Source: Bimuria novae-zelandiae CBS 107.79
Taxonomy: Eukaryota; Ascomycota; Dothideomycetes; Pleosporales; Didymosphaeriaceae
NCBI GenBank assembly: GCA_010015655.1
Contig: ML976664.1
Location: 860,675-924,674, forward strand
DNA: 64,000 bases
Direction: 5' to 3'
The notes under the pieces were generated by a model. It searched no databases, had not been told where the DNA came from, and worked only from the letters and a program-made list of their open reading frames with translations. Within the stretch, counting starts at the first letter, position 1, and each line of letters starts with the position of its first letter. Made by a program: the position numbers and the translations under genes. Positions 31,673 through 43,086 of this stretch are shown here, one piece after another.

Positions 31673-34455
31673 CTACATCACGACCTGACACGATTAGCAA
31701 GTGCCACGATGGAAGCGGCAGAGAAGTAGAAGACTTACACAATCGCTGTCTTTGGGTGCCTGGCCGATGCCCATCTCGTCGAAAGTCTTGGGACCTTTAC
31801 CTGGAGTGGCGGCGGGCTTTGGCGCGGCGGGTTTCGCTGCTTGGGCTGGTTTGGCCGCTGGTCCTGGAGATGGGCCTTGGCCTGGTCGCGGTTGTGGTGT
31901 GGATGATTTGCCCGGTTTCGGTGCTTGCGGGTGCGGATCGTGCGCCGACGGCCGTCCAGCAGATGCTGGTCTGGAGGAAACTGGTGACATCACCGGTCCA
32001 GGTCGAGGTCCAGGTCCTGTCGTCCCAGGCCTATCGGGACGGGAAGATGTCCTGCTTTCCTGGCCTGGTTGAACAGTAGACGGACGGGTATGCTGCCGGG
32101 GCTCCAATGGTGCAACGTACCCGATATCGGGCAATGTGCTCTGCTTCTTTAGCGGTCCACCTGGCTGGCCAACGGTGTGTGCCTTCTGGAGCTTGCTTGG
32201 TCCTCCTGGAGCACTGAAGCCAATATCCGCAGCAGGCCGAGCGGATCCGGGTCGATCGTACGCCTCGAGGCGTTGTACACTCGGCCCGCCTGGCTGTCTG
32301 TAGGCCCCGGGCCCTGCAGATAGCCCACCGCTAGGGACACGGCCTCCACCGCGGCCCATGCTATCAACACTAGTAGCCGGGCGCATAGGCAGATGACCGA
32401 GATTGGCTCCATGTGCTGGCGGTCTCCCGCGGCCGTAGGGATCATTCGAAGGTGGCCCTTGGGCGTACACTTGCGGATTGATGTTGAAAGCTGAGGACGC
32501 AGGTCGGGCACTCGCGGATCGAAGCTCGGAAGCGAATCCTCCTGCCATGCTGGGTATCTGAGCATCTATTCGAGGCGGACCATCGTTTGAAGGATACGGT
32601 GCCACTGAATGAGAGCGTTGCGAGGGGGCCACAACAGGAGGCTGATCGGAGACCGGGTAAGGTGTAGTAGAAGAGTGGCGATCCGGGTACTGGCCGCCCG
32701 GCGAGTCTCCATAGTCCGAAGGACTGCTGTCGATGGTCGTTAGTGCTGGCTGCGCCAGCTTCTGCAACCTAGCTGGTCGTTGTCCTCTCATGGAGCCGTG
32801 TTGCGACTTAATTCTATTAATGGCAACCTTCTCATGATCTTTCTTGGACAGAGTGCGGTGCATCGTCGAGATGCTCTCTATGCGTTGCATCGCATCTTTG
32901 TTCCCGTTCCGCGAAGCCTTCTCATACCACTCCAAAGCTTTATCGATGTTGACCGGGACATGCACGCCGATCTCGTGAAAGTAGCCCATGGCGAATTCTG
33001 CAGTCGCAAGCCCAGTGACCGCCGCGCGTTGGGCATAGGTGTAAGCAAGCTCCTCGTTTTTGGGGAACTCTCCCTCGTATCCGCACAAGAACCACTTGCT
33101 GATTGCCATATCCGCCTCAGCTTCGCCTTGTCGAGACGCAAGCGCGTTGTAATGGAGTGACAAAGTCGGATTGAACTCGCATCCTAGACTGCACAGCTCA
33201 TAGGCAGATCCCATCTTGAGCTGGGCTTTTGCAAATCCCAGATACGCGGCTTTCTCGATATTCTGCCTGGCAGCTTTCTCGTCGTACGGTAGGAACATCT
33301 CCGGGACGGTGATCTGAGGAAGCTCTCGGGCTTGGAGCATACCTAGTACATAAGCGCCCTGAGGAGCATTTTCATCAGCTGTGGCCGCGGCCTGCTTGAT
33401 CAAATGAATTCCTCGCGCATAATCTTGTGGCTGCCCATGCTGGCCCAGCAGCGTCATCATGCCCAACCGGTAGTTCGACGCCGAGTCTCCGGCTTCCGAG
33501 CCTGCCTGGTAGTGTTGTAGAGCCTTGATCGGATCGTTCGACTGCTCGAATTGCATGCCCATGCGGTATTCTGCTCTTGCATAACCCTTCTGCGCTGCGC
33601 GAGTGTAGCTCCTAAACGCCTCCTTCTTGTCCACGCGCAGTCCAAACTTCCCAAACTCAAGCCACATACCGCGCATGAAGTCCGCCTTGGGATGGAACTG
33701 GTCCGCCAGGAACCCGGTGACGTTCATAGCGTCGACGCGAAGCTGGTGCTCGATGGCGGGCGTGGCAGGACGGGCGCCTTGGAGCTCGGCGAGGCGCTGC
33801 TCGTTCAGCTGTGCCATGTCGACGTACTGCAGGGCGTCTTGGGCCCACGCCAGCTGCATTTCCGGGTCGTTGGAGTTGAGCACCGGCAGGCGCGCATTTT
33901 CCAACACTGCCTCCTTCTCATCGTCTGACGGGGGCACATTCGGCGGTCGGTTCGGCAGCTTGGGGAAGATGGAGAAGTTGGGAGTTTCGCTCGGCTGGGC
34001 GAAGCTGTGGTAGTCGTGCGATGATTGCTGCTGCATGGCTTGCGGCTGCACGGCGGGCGGCTGGTTAAAGGAGGAGGAGATGCTCGCTTGCCGTGAAGGC
34101 CACTGTCCCTGGGCGCCCGGGGAAGCTTGTTCGACCGGGTAGCTGGAGCTTCGCGGCGGAAAATGCGACTGCGACTGTGGCTGCGACTGATTGAAGCTTT
34201 GTGCCGTTTGGGAGCGCGGACCGTTGGCTTCTAATTCCAAGTGAGCGATGTTTTCTTGCATGTTCTCGGGCACCTCTGGCATGAGCCTACCGCGCGTCAG
34301 CAGGAGTGCACTCTCATTATGCTGGATGTCAGACTAACTAACCGCTGCGGTGCCGGAGAAATAAGCTCTGGATCTGGCGCGGGCATGTAAAAGTCGTCAT
34401 AGCCACCAGGTACGAACGTGGCCCCCAGTTGGGGCTGGGACTGCTGATAGCTCAT
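31673..34455 (-). CDS. SKT5: SKT5/CHS4-type chitin synthase activator with Sel1 repeats and CAAX box
   Basis: Three exons (34455-34343, 34286-31739, 31684-31673), 890 residues. The N-terminal 130 residues are Gln/Pro/Ser rich. The centre (about residues 190-510) is a run of Sel1-like repeats, with units such as AEYRMGMQFEQSNDPIKALQHYQAGSEAGDSAS and ATAEFAMGYFHEIGVHVPVNIDKALEWYEKAS. A long Pro/Ser/Arg-rich tail follows. The last exon is 12 nt and completes the C-terminus KDSDC-VVM, a CAAX box ending in Met and so a farnesylation signal. In yeast Skt5 activates and localises chitin synthase III at the plasma membrane, and its prenylation matters. The family also includes S. pombe Cfh proteins. 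Confidence 0.9.
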
Positions 34456-35504
34456 TGTTCGCAAGCGGTCGTCCTAACCAACACTGGGAAGCTTGACGGG
34501 TCAGTCTTTGTCTAGGAGCAAGCGAGTCTGGAGCAGCAGCGCGTGGGCGCGCGTTGATATTTGTAGAAAAGGCACATGCGGTGGTGGCCCGCGGTGACGG
34601 AGGGGGCATACCTACTTGGCGGGGTATTCACGCGGAGCTGTCGCCGTCATGCAGCTCGCTTCAGTGGTCTTCGAGCGCGCGGTGGTAGGTTTTTGTCTCG
34701 AACGTGTGATGAAAACGCCGTGTCGCGAACGTGCTGTCTCCACCGTGCCAACCGGTTATATCAAGTCCAAAACAACGGCGGGAAGCAGCGGAAGAGGGGC
34801 TGTGTCTTGGTTAGGTAGCCAGGCAATCAACCAGCTACTGGAGATGGGTAGGCGCTGATAATGAATGAGGAAGCGCTGTTTGCTATTGAAACAATACGAA
34901 AGCGTGAAACAACGGGGGCCTTCAAGGTAGAACTGGGCCCAAGTATTAGGCCCACGGGCGTCATCCAACGCGCCACATCCGTGGACGCGCGCTCCCTTAG
35001 CACGGTACCTGGTATGCTATAATAGTAACACGTTGCTCGCAATCTCGACGTGCCGAGTGGTCCCATCTGACACGAGAAGCTGCGCCGTCAAAAGAGGCTG
35101 TGCCGAGCCACACATTCAGCCTCTAATATGCGCTCTAGCTGAACCGTGTACGATGGTGGAAATGCGGTTACGTGTTAGTGGCCTGCGAGCTCAGCTCGAA
35201 GCTTTTGTGGCCGTGTTGCATACTGAAGCAATGTCTCCCCATGGTTCCGGGTATTTGTATTTCAGACGTGTGCTACGAGACTACCTTATTGTCCTACCGA
35301 CTACCTCGTGGCCTCCCACGAACACGCGTCCATCCCACATGCATGGTGGTCGAAGAAAAGCTCCTGCACTCCTTGGCGCTGGACCCTCCCGGCAGGTAAA
35401 GAACGTGGACCACTCGGGCGGGTGGGATCGCAATGCATCCTCGTAGTCGGCGTTTGTATTACATATCCAAGGGGTAGCAACTAAAGCCTGCCCGACTTGT
35501 CCCT
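34456..35504. other. Intergenic between SKT5 start and ASF1 end
   Basis: About 1 kb holding the SKT5 promoter and ASF1 3' end. Frames present (for example 35033-35446 plus) have no recognisable features. Confidence 0.5.
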
Positions 35505-36464
35505 TCATTGATGCGGCTGCGGCTGCTTCTCGCCATTTGCAGGCGGCGCATCATCCATCTCCATGTCGTCGCCACCCTCTTCTTCCAGCTCCTCTTCTTC
35601 ATCGTCCTCACTCTCCTCAATGTCTTCGCTCCCAGCGTCTGACGCCGCGTCATCGTCGGCAGCGGTAGGGGCAGGACCAGCAGTATCCTCTGCACCTTCC
35701 ATGGCAGCGTCCTCGCCGGCAGGAGCTGCGCCCTCTGCCTCCTCCTCCTCCTCTTCTTCTTCCTCCTCTTCGATGCCGTACTGGTCACCGTCCGCGTTGA
35801 GGTCGGCTTCAGGCTGCTCAGGGGGGAACTCGGGTGGAGCCGTCTCGTCAGAATCCCTGTCGTTGTCAGTGCTGTTGCCTGGGCTACGATGTGATCCACG
35901 AGTCATACCATTTGATCGCAAAGCGGGTCACTCGAGGCTTCTCAGCCAAGATGTTCCGCCGCACCTTCTCGATGATGGGCTTCGCCGGGGGCTCGAGCTG
36001 TAGCGCCTCGTCTGTGTATTCGTTGTTGACGTAGTATCCAACACGCACAAACTCGCGATCGTCGTAGCTGCAGCTGAGGAGGATCACGGTCACGCCAATG
36101 ATCTCGTTGTTGGGGATGCGCGATAGGTCTGGAGGGTCGGCGCGGAATTCGAACTTGTTCACACCAACGGGAATGGGGCCGACGAGGACGGAGTCGAGCT
36201 CCTGGTCATGCTCGTTGCTATTACAGTCAGTAATTCTGCTGCCAAAGGGCCCCAGTGAGGGGACGTACGAGGTGGCGGAGCCGACATAGGTGAGCTTCCA
36301 CTCAAGATCTATCGTTCATTAGCGGGGTTGTAAACATGTTGTCACGAGCTCTTACCCTTTTGCAGCGGCTCGTGGCACTCAAAGGTAATCAGGAACTCGT
36401 ACGGCGCGTCGAACGTGGTGGGGTTGTTTCTGACCTCGACTCCGAGAAGCGAGACGATAGACAT
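35505..36464 (-). CDS. ASF1: Asf1 histone H3-H4 chaperone
   Basis: Four exons (36464-36356, 36308-36269, 36217-35909, 35856-35505), 269 residues. The N-terminal immunoglobulin-like core is nearly canonical: [96 protein letters not shown] and [28 protein letters not shown]. The third intron divides the Trp codon of IKW. The C-terminal 100 residues are highly acidic with a run of about 13 Glu, as in fungal Asf1. It hands H3-H4 to CAF-1 and to the HIR complex; HPC2, a HIR subunit, lies 23 kb away in this window. Confidence 0.96.
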
Positions 36465-36860
36465 GTTGAGAAACTAGATGTGATGGAACAATTTAACAGT
36501 GTGTATTCAAAAGGCGCCGTGATGAGCTGTGGAGGGTTGAGTGTGTGTTTGGGTTGGGAAAACAAGCGGCGGACCTGCATAAATACAGAATTGACAGGCG
36601 CCAGTGAGGCAGCGAGACCCTGGACGCCAACGCGTCGCGTTACTCGCCAAATACGGTCACGTGCAGGATACTCTCTAGGTCCTAGGTATTTGATGTCCCA
36701 ATGAGTGCGATTTTGGTCTCTGTATTATTTAATATGGGGTAACACGCGAAGCCTAACGAGGATAGATTTCAGAATATGAAGATTAATATATAGAATGGAA
36801 TACCCAAACACCGAGCTAATATAACTACGATACTGAACGCCGCAGAATGCACATGCATGC
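36465..36860. other. Intergenic between ASF1 and ATG22 with one 27-bp repeat copy
   Basis: 396 bp holding the ASF1 promoter and ATG22 3' end. A single copy of the 27-bp dispersed motif lies at 36721-36747. Confidence 0.5.
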
Positions 36861-38852
36861 TCACGGATGCTGGTATCCCGTCTCGAAATCCTGATCTGGC
36901 CCAAGATCTTCCTCCTCACCTCCCTCTTCGGTTTCAGCCCGTGCCATTTCTTCCAGCTTCCTTGCCAACGCATACCCTTCTTCTCGGCCGCGCTCGATGT
37001 CGACAAGCATCATGATCGGGAACGGAAGTCCGATGAGGACCGCGAGGAACCAAAATGCAGGCCTGATCTCACCGTATCGGTCAGTGATCGCACCCACAAT
37101 TGCTGGACCGAACACACTGCTGCCTTTGTCGGTAATGGCGTACAGCGCGTAGAAGGCTGCTTCATATCCTGGTGGAATAAGTTCGCCAAACAGACTCCTA
37201 CAATAGCTGCTTAACCCGCCGAGAACGAAGCCGTATACTGCGCCCAGAGGATACATCTCCCACTGCTGCTGAAGACCAAAGACGCCCAGTCGACGAATTG
37301 CGGGAATGTAGCCGAGGAGACCATAAATGGGGATGAGCTCGAAAAGCAAAATGCATGCAAGAATGGTTTGCGAGGGCTTGAGGCGCAGAAAAATGCTGAT
37401 GCGGGACCAAGTGAAAGCGCCGATCACGCCGGAAATGGTGGCTATCACGTTGATGAGGGCAAGCATGGCGTAGGACATTCCTAGCGTTGTCTTTGCGAAT
37501 AGTACGGCGGTGCCTGATACCGTAGCGATACTGTCGCTCAAAAGAAACCATGCCGCAAGGAAGAGTAACACGTCTTTCAGGTACCGCGCATGCTTAACCG
37601 TCCGCCCGAGAGACTTCCAGCTGTATGTAAAGTAGGCGAGCGCAATGCCCAGCTTGGATTTTGTTGATGCGATATGCAGCGGAGGACCGGGCCTCGGACG
37701 CAGCCACATCGCTGTAGGGATGGTGAAGACAAACCACCATGCGCCGATGATGAAGAGGACAAGACGTAGACCAAAGTTGGAGCTTCTGAAGGCGATTACG
37801 ATAAGGATACCGAGGGTTTGCACCAGCAGTGCGGCGATGTACCCGATCGCGATGCCGTACGAGGAAATCTTGGTAGACAAGCCGAGCTCCTGGGAAGGCG
37901 TTGCTCGCGAGACAGGATTGGGGACTGTGAGGTCGGCTTCTGAGTGCAAGCGTGGGAGGAGTGCTGTTGATGCGTCAACCACATTGTCCATCACACTCTC
38001 CTCGTGGGCGAGCTCGTTGGAGTAGTGCGCTTCATGTGCTACATGTTGGTGGTCGAGATCATCGTCCGAGTAGCTCGACTCTGAGGACAGATCCGCATAC
38101 TGAACTGTTGGGTGAAACCTCACCAACAACGGCAGGAAAGAGTTGAGGAGTACAAACGAGGCCCCAAAGCACGTATTCGAGATGATAGCCAGGAAAGCGC
38201 CTAAGAGGTACACTTTCGGTACGACAGGCAGGAACAGCATGGTCGCCGTGCTCCCTATAAAGGCGAACCACAAGAGGAACGTCTTGCGGAAGCGACCGTG
38301 GTCTGCAGCTCCCGACATGGAGATGATGAGCAGTGCCTGGATGAGGACGGATATAGAGAAGGTGTACATGGCGAAGCTGGCGGTGTTTATGTCGATGCCC
38401 AGGATCTTAACTATGCATTGCCCCTTCTCTTCATCGTGGGGTGAGAAGGCAGAGTACGTTGGTGTTGTTATGCGGGCGGTCTTGCACGGTGCGCTAGGGT
38501 CGTGGAGCAGAAAGCCGTTCTCGCGGGCGAGCTGCTCGAGGGTGACGGGGATGAAGCTGCCTATCCCGCAGACGACGAAGACCTCTGCAGCCCAGCCATA
38601 CATGTAGAAGCCAGACAGCTCCTTGTCGCTGGTGAGGCGCACATCCTCGCCCTCGTAGTGCGGCGGTGAGCGGTCGGAAGCTAGGTCGTCCATGTAGTCG
38701 TCGTCGGCGTCTTCAGAAGGGCTCTGCTCGTCATCTGCTTCGTTGCTGAGCGACAGCGAGGGCGCAGACGCTTTCGACTGGTGCGAGGCATCGCGGAGGA
38801 GCTCTGGGCGTAGTTGCAGCGGTGGCAGGAACTCGGGCGCACGAGGCGTCAT
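36861..38852 (-). CDS. ATG22: Atg22, vacuolar amino-acid effluxer (MFS-like)
   Basis: Single exon, 663 residues from the ATG at 38852; the frame runs open further upstream but without ATG. An acidic cytosolic N-terminus precedes the first membrane segment, which reads [28 protein letters not shown], a hallmark of Atg22. About 12 membrane segments are visible (for example [21 protein letters not shown] and [10 protein letters not shown] after the seventh or eighth), with a long acidic Ser-rich loop in the middle ([19 protein letters not shown]). In yeast it exports amino acids from the vacuole after autophagic breakdown. The C-terminus is acidic. Divergent from MED14 across 909 bp. Confidence 0.92.
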   Translation of the reverse strand: MTPRAPEFLPPLQLRPELLRDASHQSKASAPSLSLSNEADDEQSPSEDADDDYMDDLASDRSPPHYEGEDVRLTSDKELSGFYMYGWAAEVFVVCGIGSFIPVTLEQLARENGFLLHDPSAPCKTARITTPTYSAFSPHDEEKGQCIVKILGIDINTASFAMYTFSISVLIQALLIISMSGAADHGRFRKTFLLWFAFIGSTATMLFLPVVPKVYLLGAFLAIISNTCFGASFVLLNSFLPLLVRFHPTVQYADLSSESSYSDDDLDHQHVAHEAHYSNELAHEESVMDNVVDASTALLPRLHSEADLTVPNPVSRATPSQELGLSTKISSYGIAIGYIAALLVQTLGILIVIAFRSSNFGLRLVLFIIGAWWFVFTIPTAMWLRPRPGPPLHIASTKSKLGIALAYFTYSWKSLGRTVKHARYLKDVLLFLAAWFLLSDSIATVSGTAVLFAKTTLGMSYAMLALINVIATISGVIGAFTWSRISIFLRLKPSQTILACILLFELIPIYGLLGYIPAIRRLGVFGLQQQWEMYPLGAVYGFVLGGLSSYCRSLFGELIPPGYEAAFYALYAITDKGSSVFGPAIVGAITDRYGEIRPAFWFLAVLIGLPFPIMMLVDIERGREEGYALARKLEEMARAETEEGGEEEDLGPDQDFETGYQHP

Positions 38853-39761
38853 CGTACCTAGCGATCCCTGCGGGCGTGTCACCGGGCGCAAGACATGACG
38901 GCTCAGCGAGTTCGGGGGCGCGCAGTAAAGTCAGGGCGGGTGAGGGGAACGTGCAGCGGAGACGATGGGAGGTGTGGAGGGGCCCGCTTGGTACAGATGC
39001 AGACATGGCTCCTCGTCGGGTTATTGATAGACAGAGGCATGTGACGAACATGGGCCAAATCACGATATCGACGCGCCTCTACCGGTAACTCTGAGCACCC
39101 GCGACGGGGGCAGCCGAGAGTTGTGCACGCCTCTGCGCGTCATGTTATGCAGGGCGGCCGCGGCAGACTGAGCTGCTCGTGCTTATTCATCGACGGCCGA
39201 TGGCCGCGAGCAACTCTCATTGTTTGATGGTGGTGCCAAGAGCGGTTCCAGGGCGTCGTCACGACCCGCCCTTGTAACCCTACCAGAGCCTGCATTCTAG
39301 CTGTCGCCCGCCCAACACAACCACCGCCGCATACGCACACCCACCCCAAACACACCACGTCGCGCGCGCGCCCGCCGTCGCGACCACACGCGAAGCACAT
39401 ACACCTGCGGCTGCCCGACCCGCCGAGTCCAGCAGCGACGACAATGCGATAGCCGCACCAACGGGCCCCTTCACCTGCCGCTTTAGCACGCCTACCCTTT
39501 GTTACTCGTCCTGGGGCGTCGCGCTCTAGAGAATCTGCAAACACGCACCGTCCATTGCGACACGCACCTGCGCGCCCGCACACGCACCCGCCGAGGCCGC
39601 CCGCAACTCAACTTTGCACCTCTCCCAACCTCCGGTGACACCAGCACCTCAAGATACAGTCGGCGCAGGCGCTCGAGAGGGTCGGGGAAGGAAGCGGGGA
39701 GGCTGCGGAGAGCAGCAGGGGCGGCGCGCGCTCTGAAGGGCAGCAGGACCAGGGCCAGACT
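38853..39761. promoter_or_regulatory. Divergent ATG22/MED14 intergenic region, 909 bp
   Basis: No coding region is supported. The MED14-proximal half (39,280-39,720) is C-rich with CGCACACG-like repeats, consistent with a pyrimidine-rich fungal leader. Confidence 0.45.
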
Positions 39762-42700
39762 ATGCCAGGCATCTTGAAGATGAACAACAGTGCGAACGGA
39801 GGCTTGGGCGCAAGAGACGTGGACAACAACAAGCGGAGTCATGACGGCAAAATGGTCAATGGGGAGCGCAGTGTCGTCCGGAAGGACTCGCCTGCGAGCG
39901 CGCCGGCCGTAAAGACGCCTTCGTACATCGGCGGAGGTGCGAACGGGATGTCTTCAGCAGCAACCACAGGACCACCCGCCAATCAGATCTCACAGCTCCC
40001 GCCAGAGATTCAGCACCTCCCTCCTGAGTACTACCATTCCCTCTCGAAGCTCATTCAGCGCATCTCCCAAGAAACCTACAACGAGCTCTCAGAAACCCTC
40101 ATGCAGATGAAAGAGTTGAGGCCGACGCAAGTCAACGGTAACCTTCCGAATGGACTAGGCCTGGCGACCCAACAACAAGATGCCGAGATCAACAAGCAGA
40201 AGAAGCTTCTGCTCCTGAGGTTTGCGATGGATAATAGAACGAAGTTTATCAAGCTATTGGTACTCACCGAGTGGGGCAAGAAAGCAGCAGCCGATATATC
40301 CAAGTTGGTTGATGTTCGCTTTTGGCAGAATGAACAATCGAGCGCCCAAGATCAGGTCGACGACAAAATAGAGCAGATGAAACTGGCAATGAACATGGCA
40401 AGACAGCTCAACCCTGACATTAGGACTGCGCTGGAGATTCTGGGGACAGGGAAGGCAGAATGGATACCAGATGTAATCATCCCCATGGTTTGCACAGGGA
40501 GATGCTAATCGGTCATAGATGGGTTTCATACCGCCTCCTCCAATGTCCGCAGAAAAGGCGCTCAAGTTGCTGCGCTACCTGAACACCTCAGTTTCCACAC
40601 GGATGATTGTTCACGAAAAGATCCCACGGCAACTTTCCAAGTGGCGGATAGAGAATGGGCGTGTGACTTTTGTCGTAGACGGCGAATTCGAGGTCGATCT
40701 TCTGTCTTTTGTCGAGGACTCGTCAGATCAATTCCATTTCGTCGATATAAGGCTACTGTTCTCCCCAGCACCGACGATTGCATCCGACAGCCGTTTTTTC
40801 AGCCGCCTCAGGATCGGAATAGATAACCTACTGAGAGACGAAGGTCTGGAGGCATGCTTTGGCTACCTCCACAACATTACGCTATCGCACAAAATCTCTA
40901 TACTAGCTGCGCAGGCGAACGATTTGATCCGGAATAGATGGGCTGGGTCGCTCCGATCTGAGTTTGCACATCGCGTGCTCTGGATCCAATACTGGCTTAA
41001 CAGGCCTGGGAAAAAGAGTTGGATTGAGATTGGCGTTTCAAGCAACAAGCCGAAAGATGCAAAAGTGACATGGCGAGGTCCTCCGGTACCGTCAATAAGC
41101 GTGCGTTGGTTCCGTGAAGGCGTCCACGTGCAGGACGCAAACCTCGAGTTCGACTGGAACCATCTGTCCGCGGAATGTATGATCAAGCAAGTCATAGCAC
41201 TGCACATTAGTCACCTTTTGCGGGCTACGCGCCAGACGTTCACCCAGGGCATGCTCATAAAGGCAGCTTTCTCGGATTCTGAGCCCTCGGACTGCCGACT
41301 AGATGTTGCTATAGGTTCCCCGGACCATACAACTACGCTCTCTATCGAGCCTGTCACGGGTAGATATACTTTGAGGCCAGCTAACCCTCTTTCATCTCCC
41401 ACGGAAAACGCAATCAACCGCTCGCTCGACCCTTCCACAACAAGCTACACGATCACACAATTACTGGCTCGCTCAATCCTGGAATCAATCCAACAATATT
41501 CACATCAGCTTGGCTGGAAGTCTGTCGCACGACAGGCTCTGCACATGGAGGTCGTCAAAGCAGCGGTTAACTTAGATGTGCTGCGATTCACGCTCTTCTG
41601 GCCCCGCGGTTGGTCAACGGACACAGCCCTAGCTGCAATCGTTGATGCTGCGGGCCAATCGTGGTGGATATGTGAGATTGGTGAAAAGGGGTCTACTATC
41701 GTACGTGCTGCAAAGGTATATGTTGGGGGTCTCGATGGTCGCACGCCTCCAATCAACCGCACAACTCTGTCATCAATACAGAGGATCGCAGCTCAGCAGT
41801 ATGCGTTCCAAGTCACGATGCGAGCCCTCGGACGAGAAGGCAAGACTTGCAGGCTTGAGGATGAAATCGCCACGGTACAGCGTTCAGCTTCTTTGGAGGG
41901 CCATGTGCGGGGTTGGGCCATGCACGTCAGGACATCCGACCTCCTTTCCTCACAACCTGGAGAAGAGCCTTGGATGGAACCTGAGATGACCATTACCGGC
42001 CATCTCTTCAGAGCCGATTACCGTAATGTCTGGCACATTGCAATGGGAACTATGGTCTCTGAAGCAGCAGCCGACATGCAGAAGCTCATGTCGGCGTCAC
42101 CACAAACCAGATTTTCCTTCTTCGAAGGGGGAAAGTTTTCGATACTCTTGTCGACTCCGTTCGGCAAGGAGGTCGTCGGTGAGCTGAAAGCTCGTTTGCA
42201 AGATCTAAACCGCCTCCGATCTTTCGCAACGACCCTCAGCAAGCGCAAGATGCAACTCAGGTCATCGTCGCTTGAACAGGTCGAATTCCAGTATAGCGAA
42301 AAGCTCTCTGTAAAAGTCCTGTTCGGCAAGGGCGCGGACATACAGGTCAAGTTCCCAGACAAGAATCCCCATAACCGCATACACAGCTTTCTGACCGACA
42401 TGATCAACGACCGGTCCCCTGGTCTCTCAGACTCGGCACACGGCGACAACAACGGTCTGGACCGATTCTGCACATCTCTCCTCTGGTCTCGCCCTATCCT
42501 AACCGCCCTCAGCGAAATCGAGAATCGCGTTCCCGGCAACGTGGACAACCCCGCTATCCACGTGCACGATATCCGTACGTATAGAATCACGTACACCAAC
42601 CCGCCATGTTCGTTCGACATCAAGCTCAAATCCAAGGACGACCGCATGCTCTGGGACATTGAAGACAGCGAAACCAAGCCCGCCGACCTGCGCCCCAAGA

Positions 42701-43086
42701 TCGTCCGCAGCCCCAACTACAAGCGCCTGGATACCCTCAAGGACGCGCTGCACAAGCTCTTCCGGGAGAGCGGCGAGCGCTGGTGGGGCGTGCGGGCCGG
42801 CATCATCGCGAATATTGATGGGATCCCGGATGCGCTGCGGCGACTGGACGAGGCGGTGCGGAGCTGCTATGTTGAGGGCGGTGTGAAGCAAGAGCCTAGT
42901 AGCGGTAACAGGAACGGTAATGGTAATGCTTCGAACGGCGCACAACCGCCGCCGAGACAGCCGCCGCCGGTTAACACAGGCAGGGCGAATAGGCCCGGTG
43001 GGAACGCGGGTAATACGATGAACATGAAGCAGCAACAGGCTGGTCGTGGGGGTGGAAATAAACGCGAGCCCATCACCATCGACTAA
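39762..43086 (+). CDS. MED14: Mediator subunit 14 (Med14/Rgr1)
   Basis: Two exons (39762-40472, 40519-43086), 1,092 residues. The conserved N-terminal domain contains LPPEYYHSLSKLIQRISQETYNELSETL, RFAMDNRTKFIKLLVLTEWGKKAADISKL-like sequence and the spliced join AEWIPD-MGFIPPPPMSAEKALKLLRYLN, all typical of fungal Med14. The rest is a long alpha/beta scaffold. The C-terminal 60 residues are Asn/Gly/Pro rich and end in a basic patch (GGGNKREPITID). Med14 is the backbone joining head, middle and tail modules of Mediator and is essential in yeast. The 46-nt intron is phase 0. Confidence 0.93.

Noticed and set aside
35563..36003. Poly-Ser frame opposite ASF1
   Set aside because: Complement of the poly-Glu codons of the Asf1 tail.
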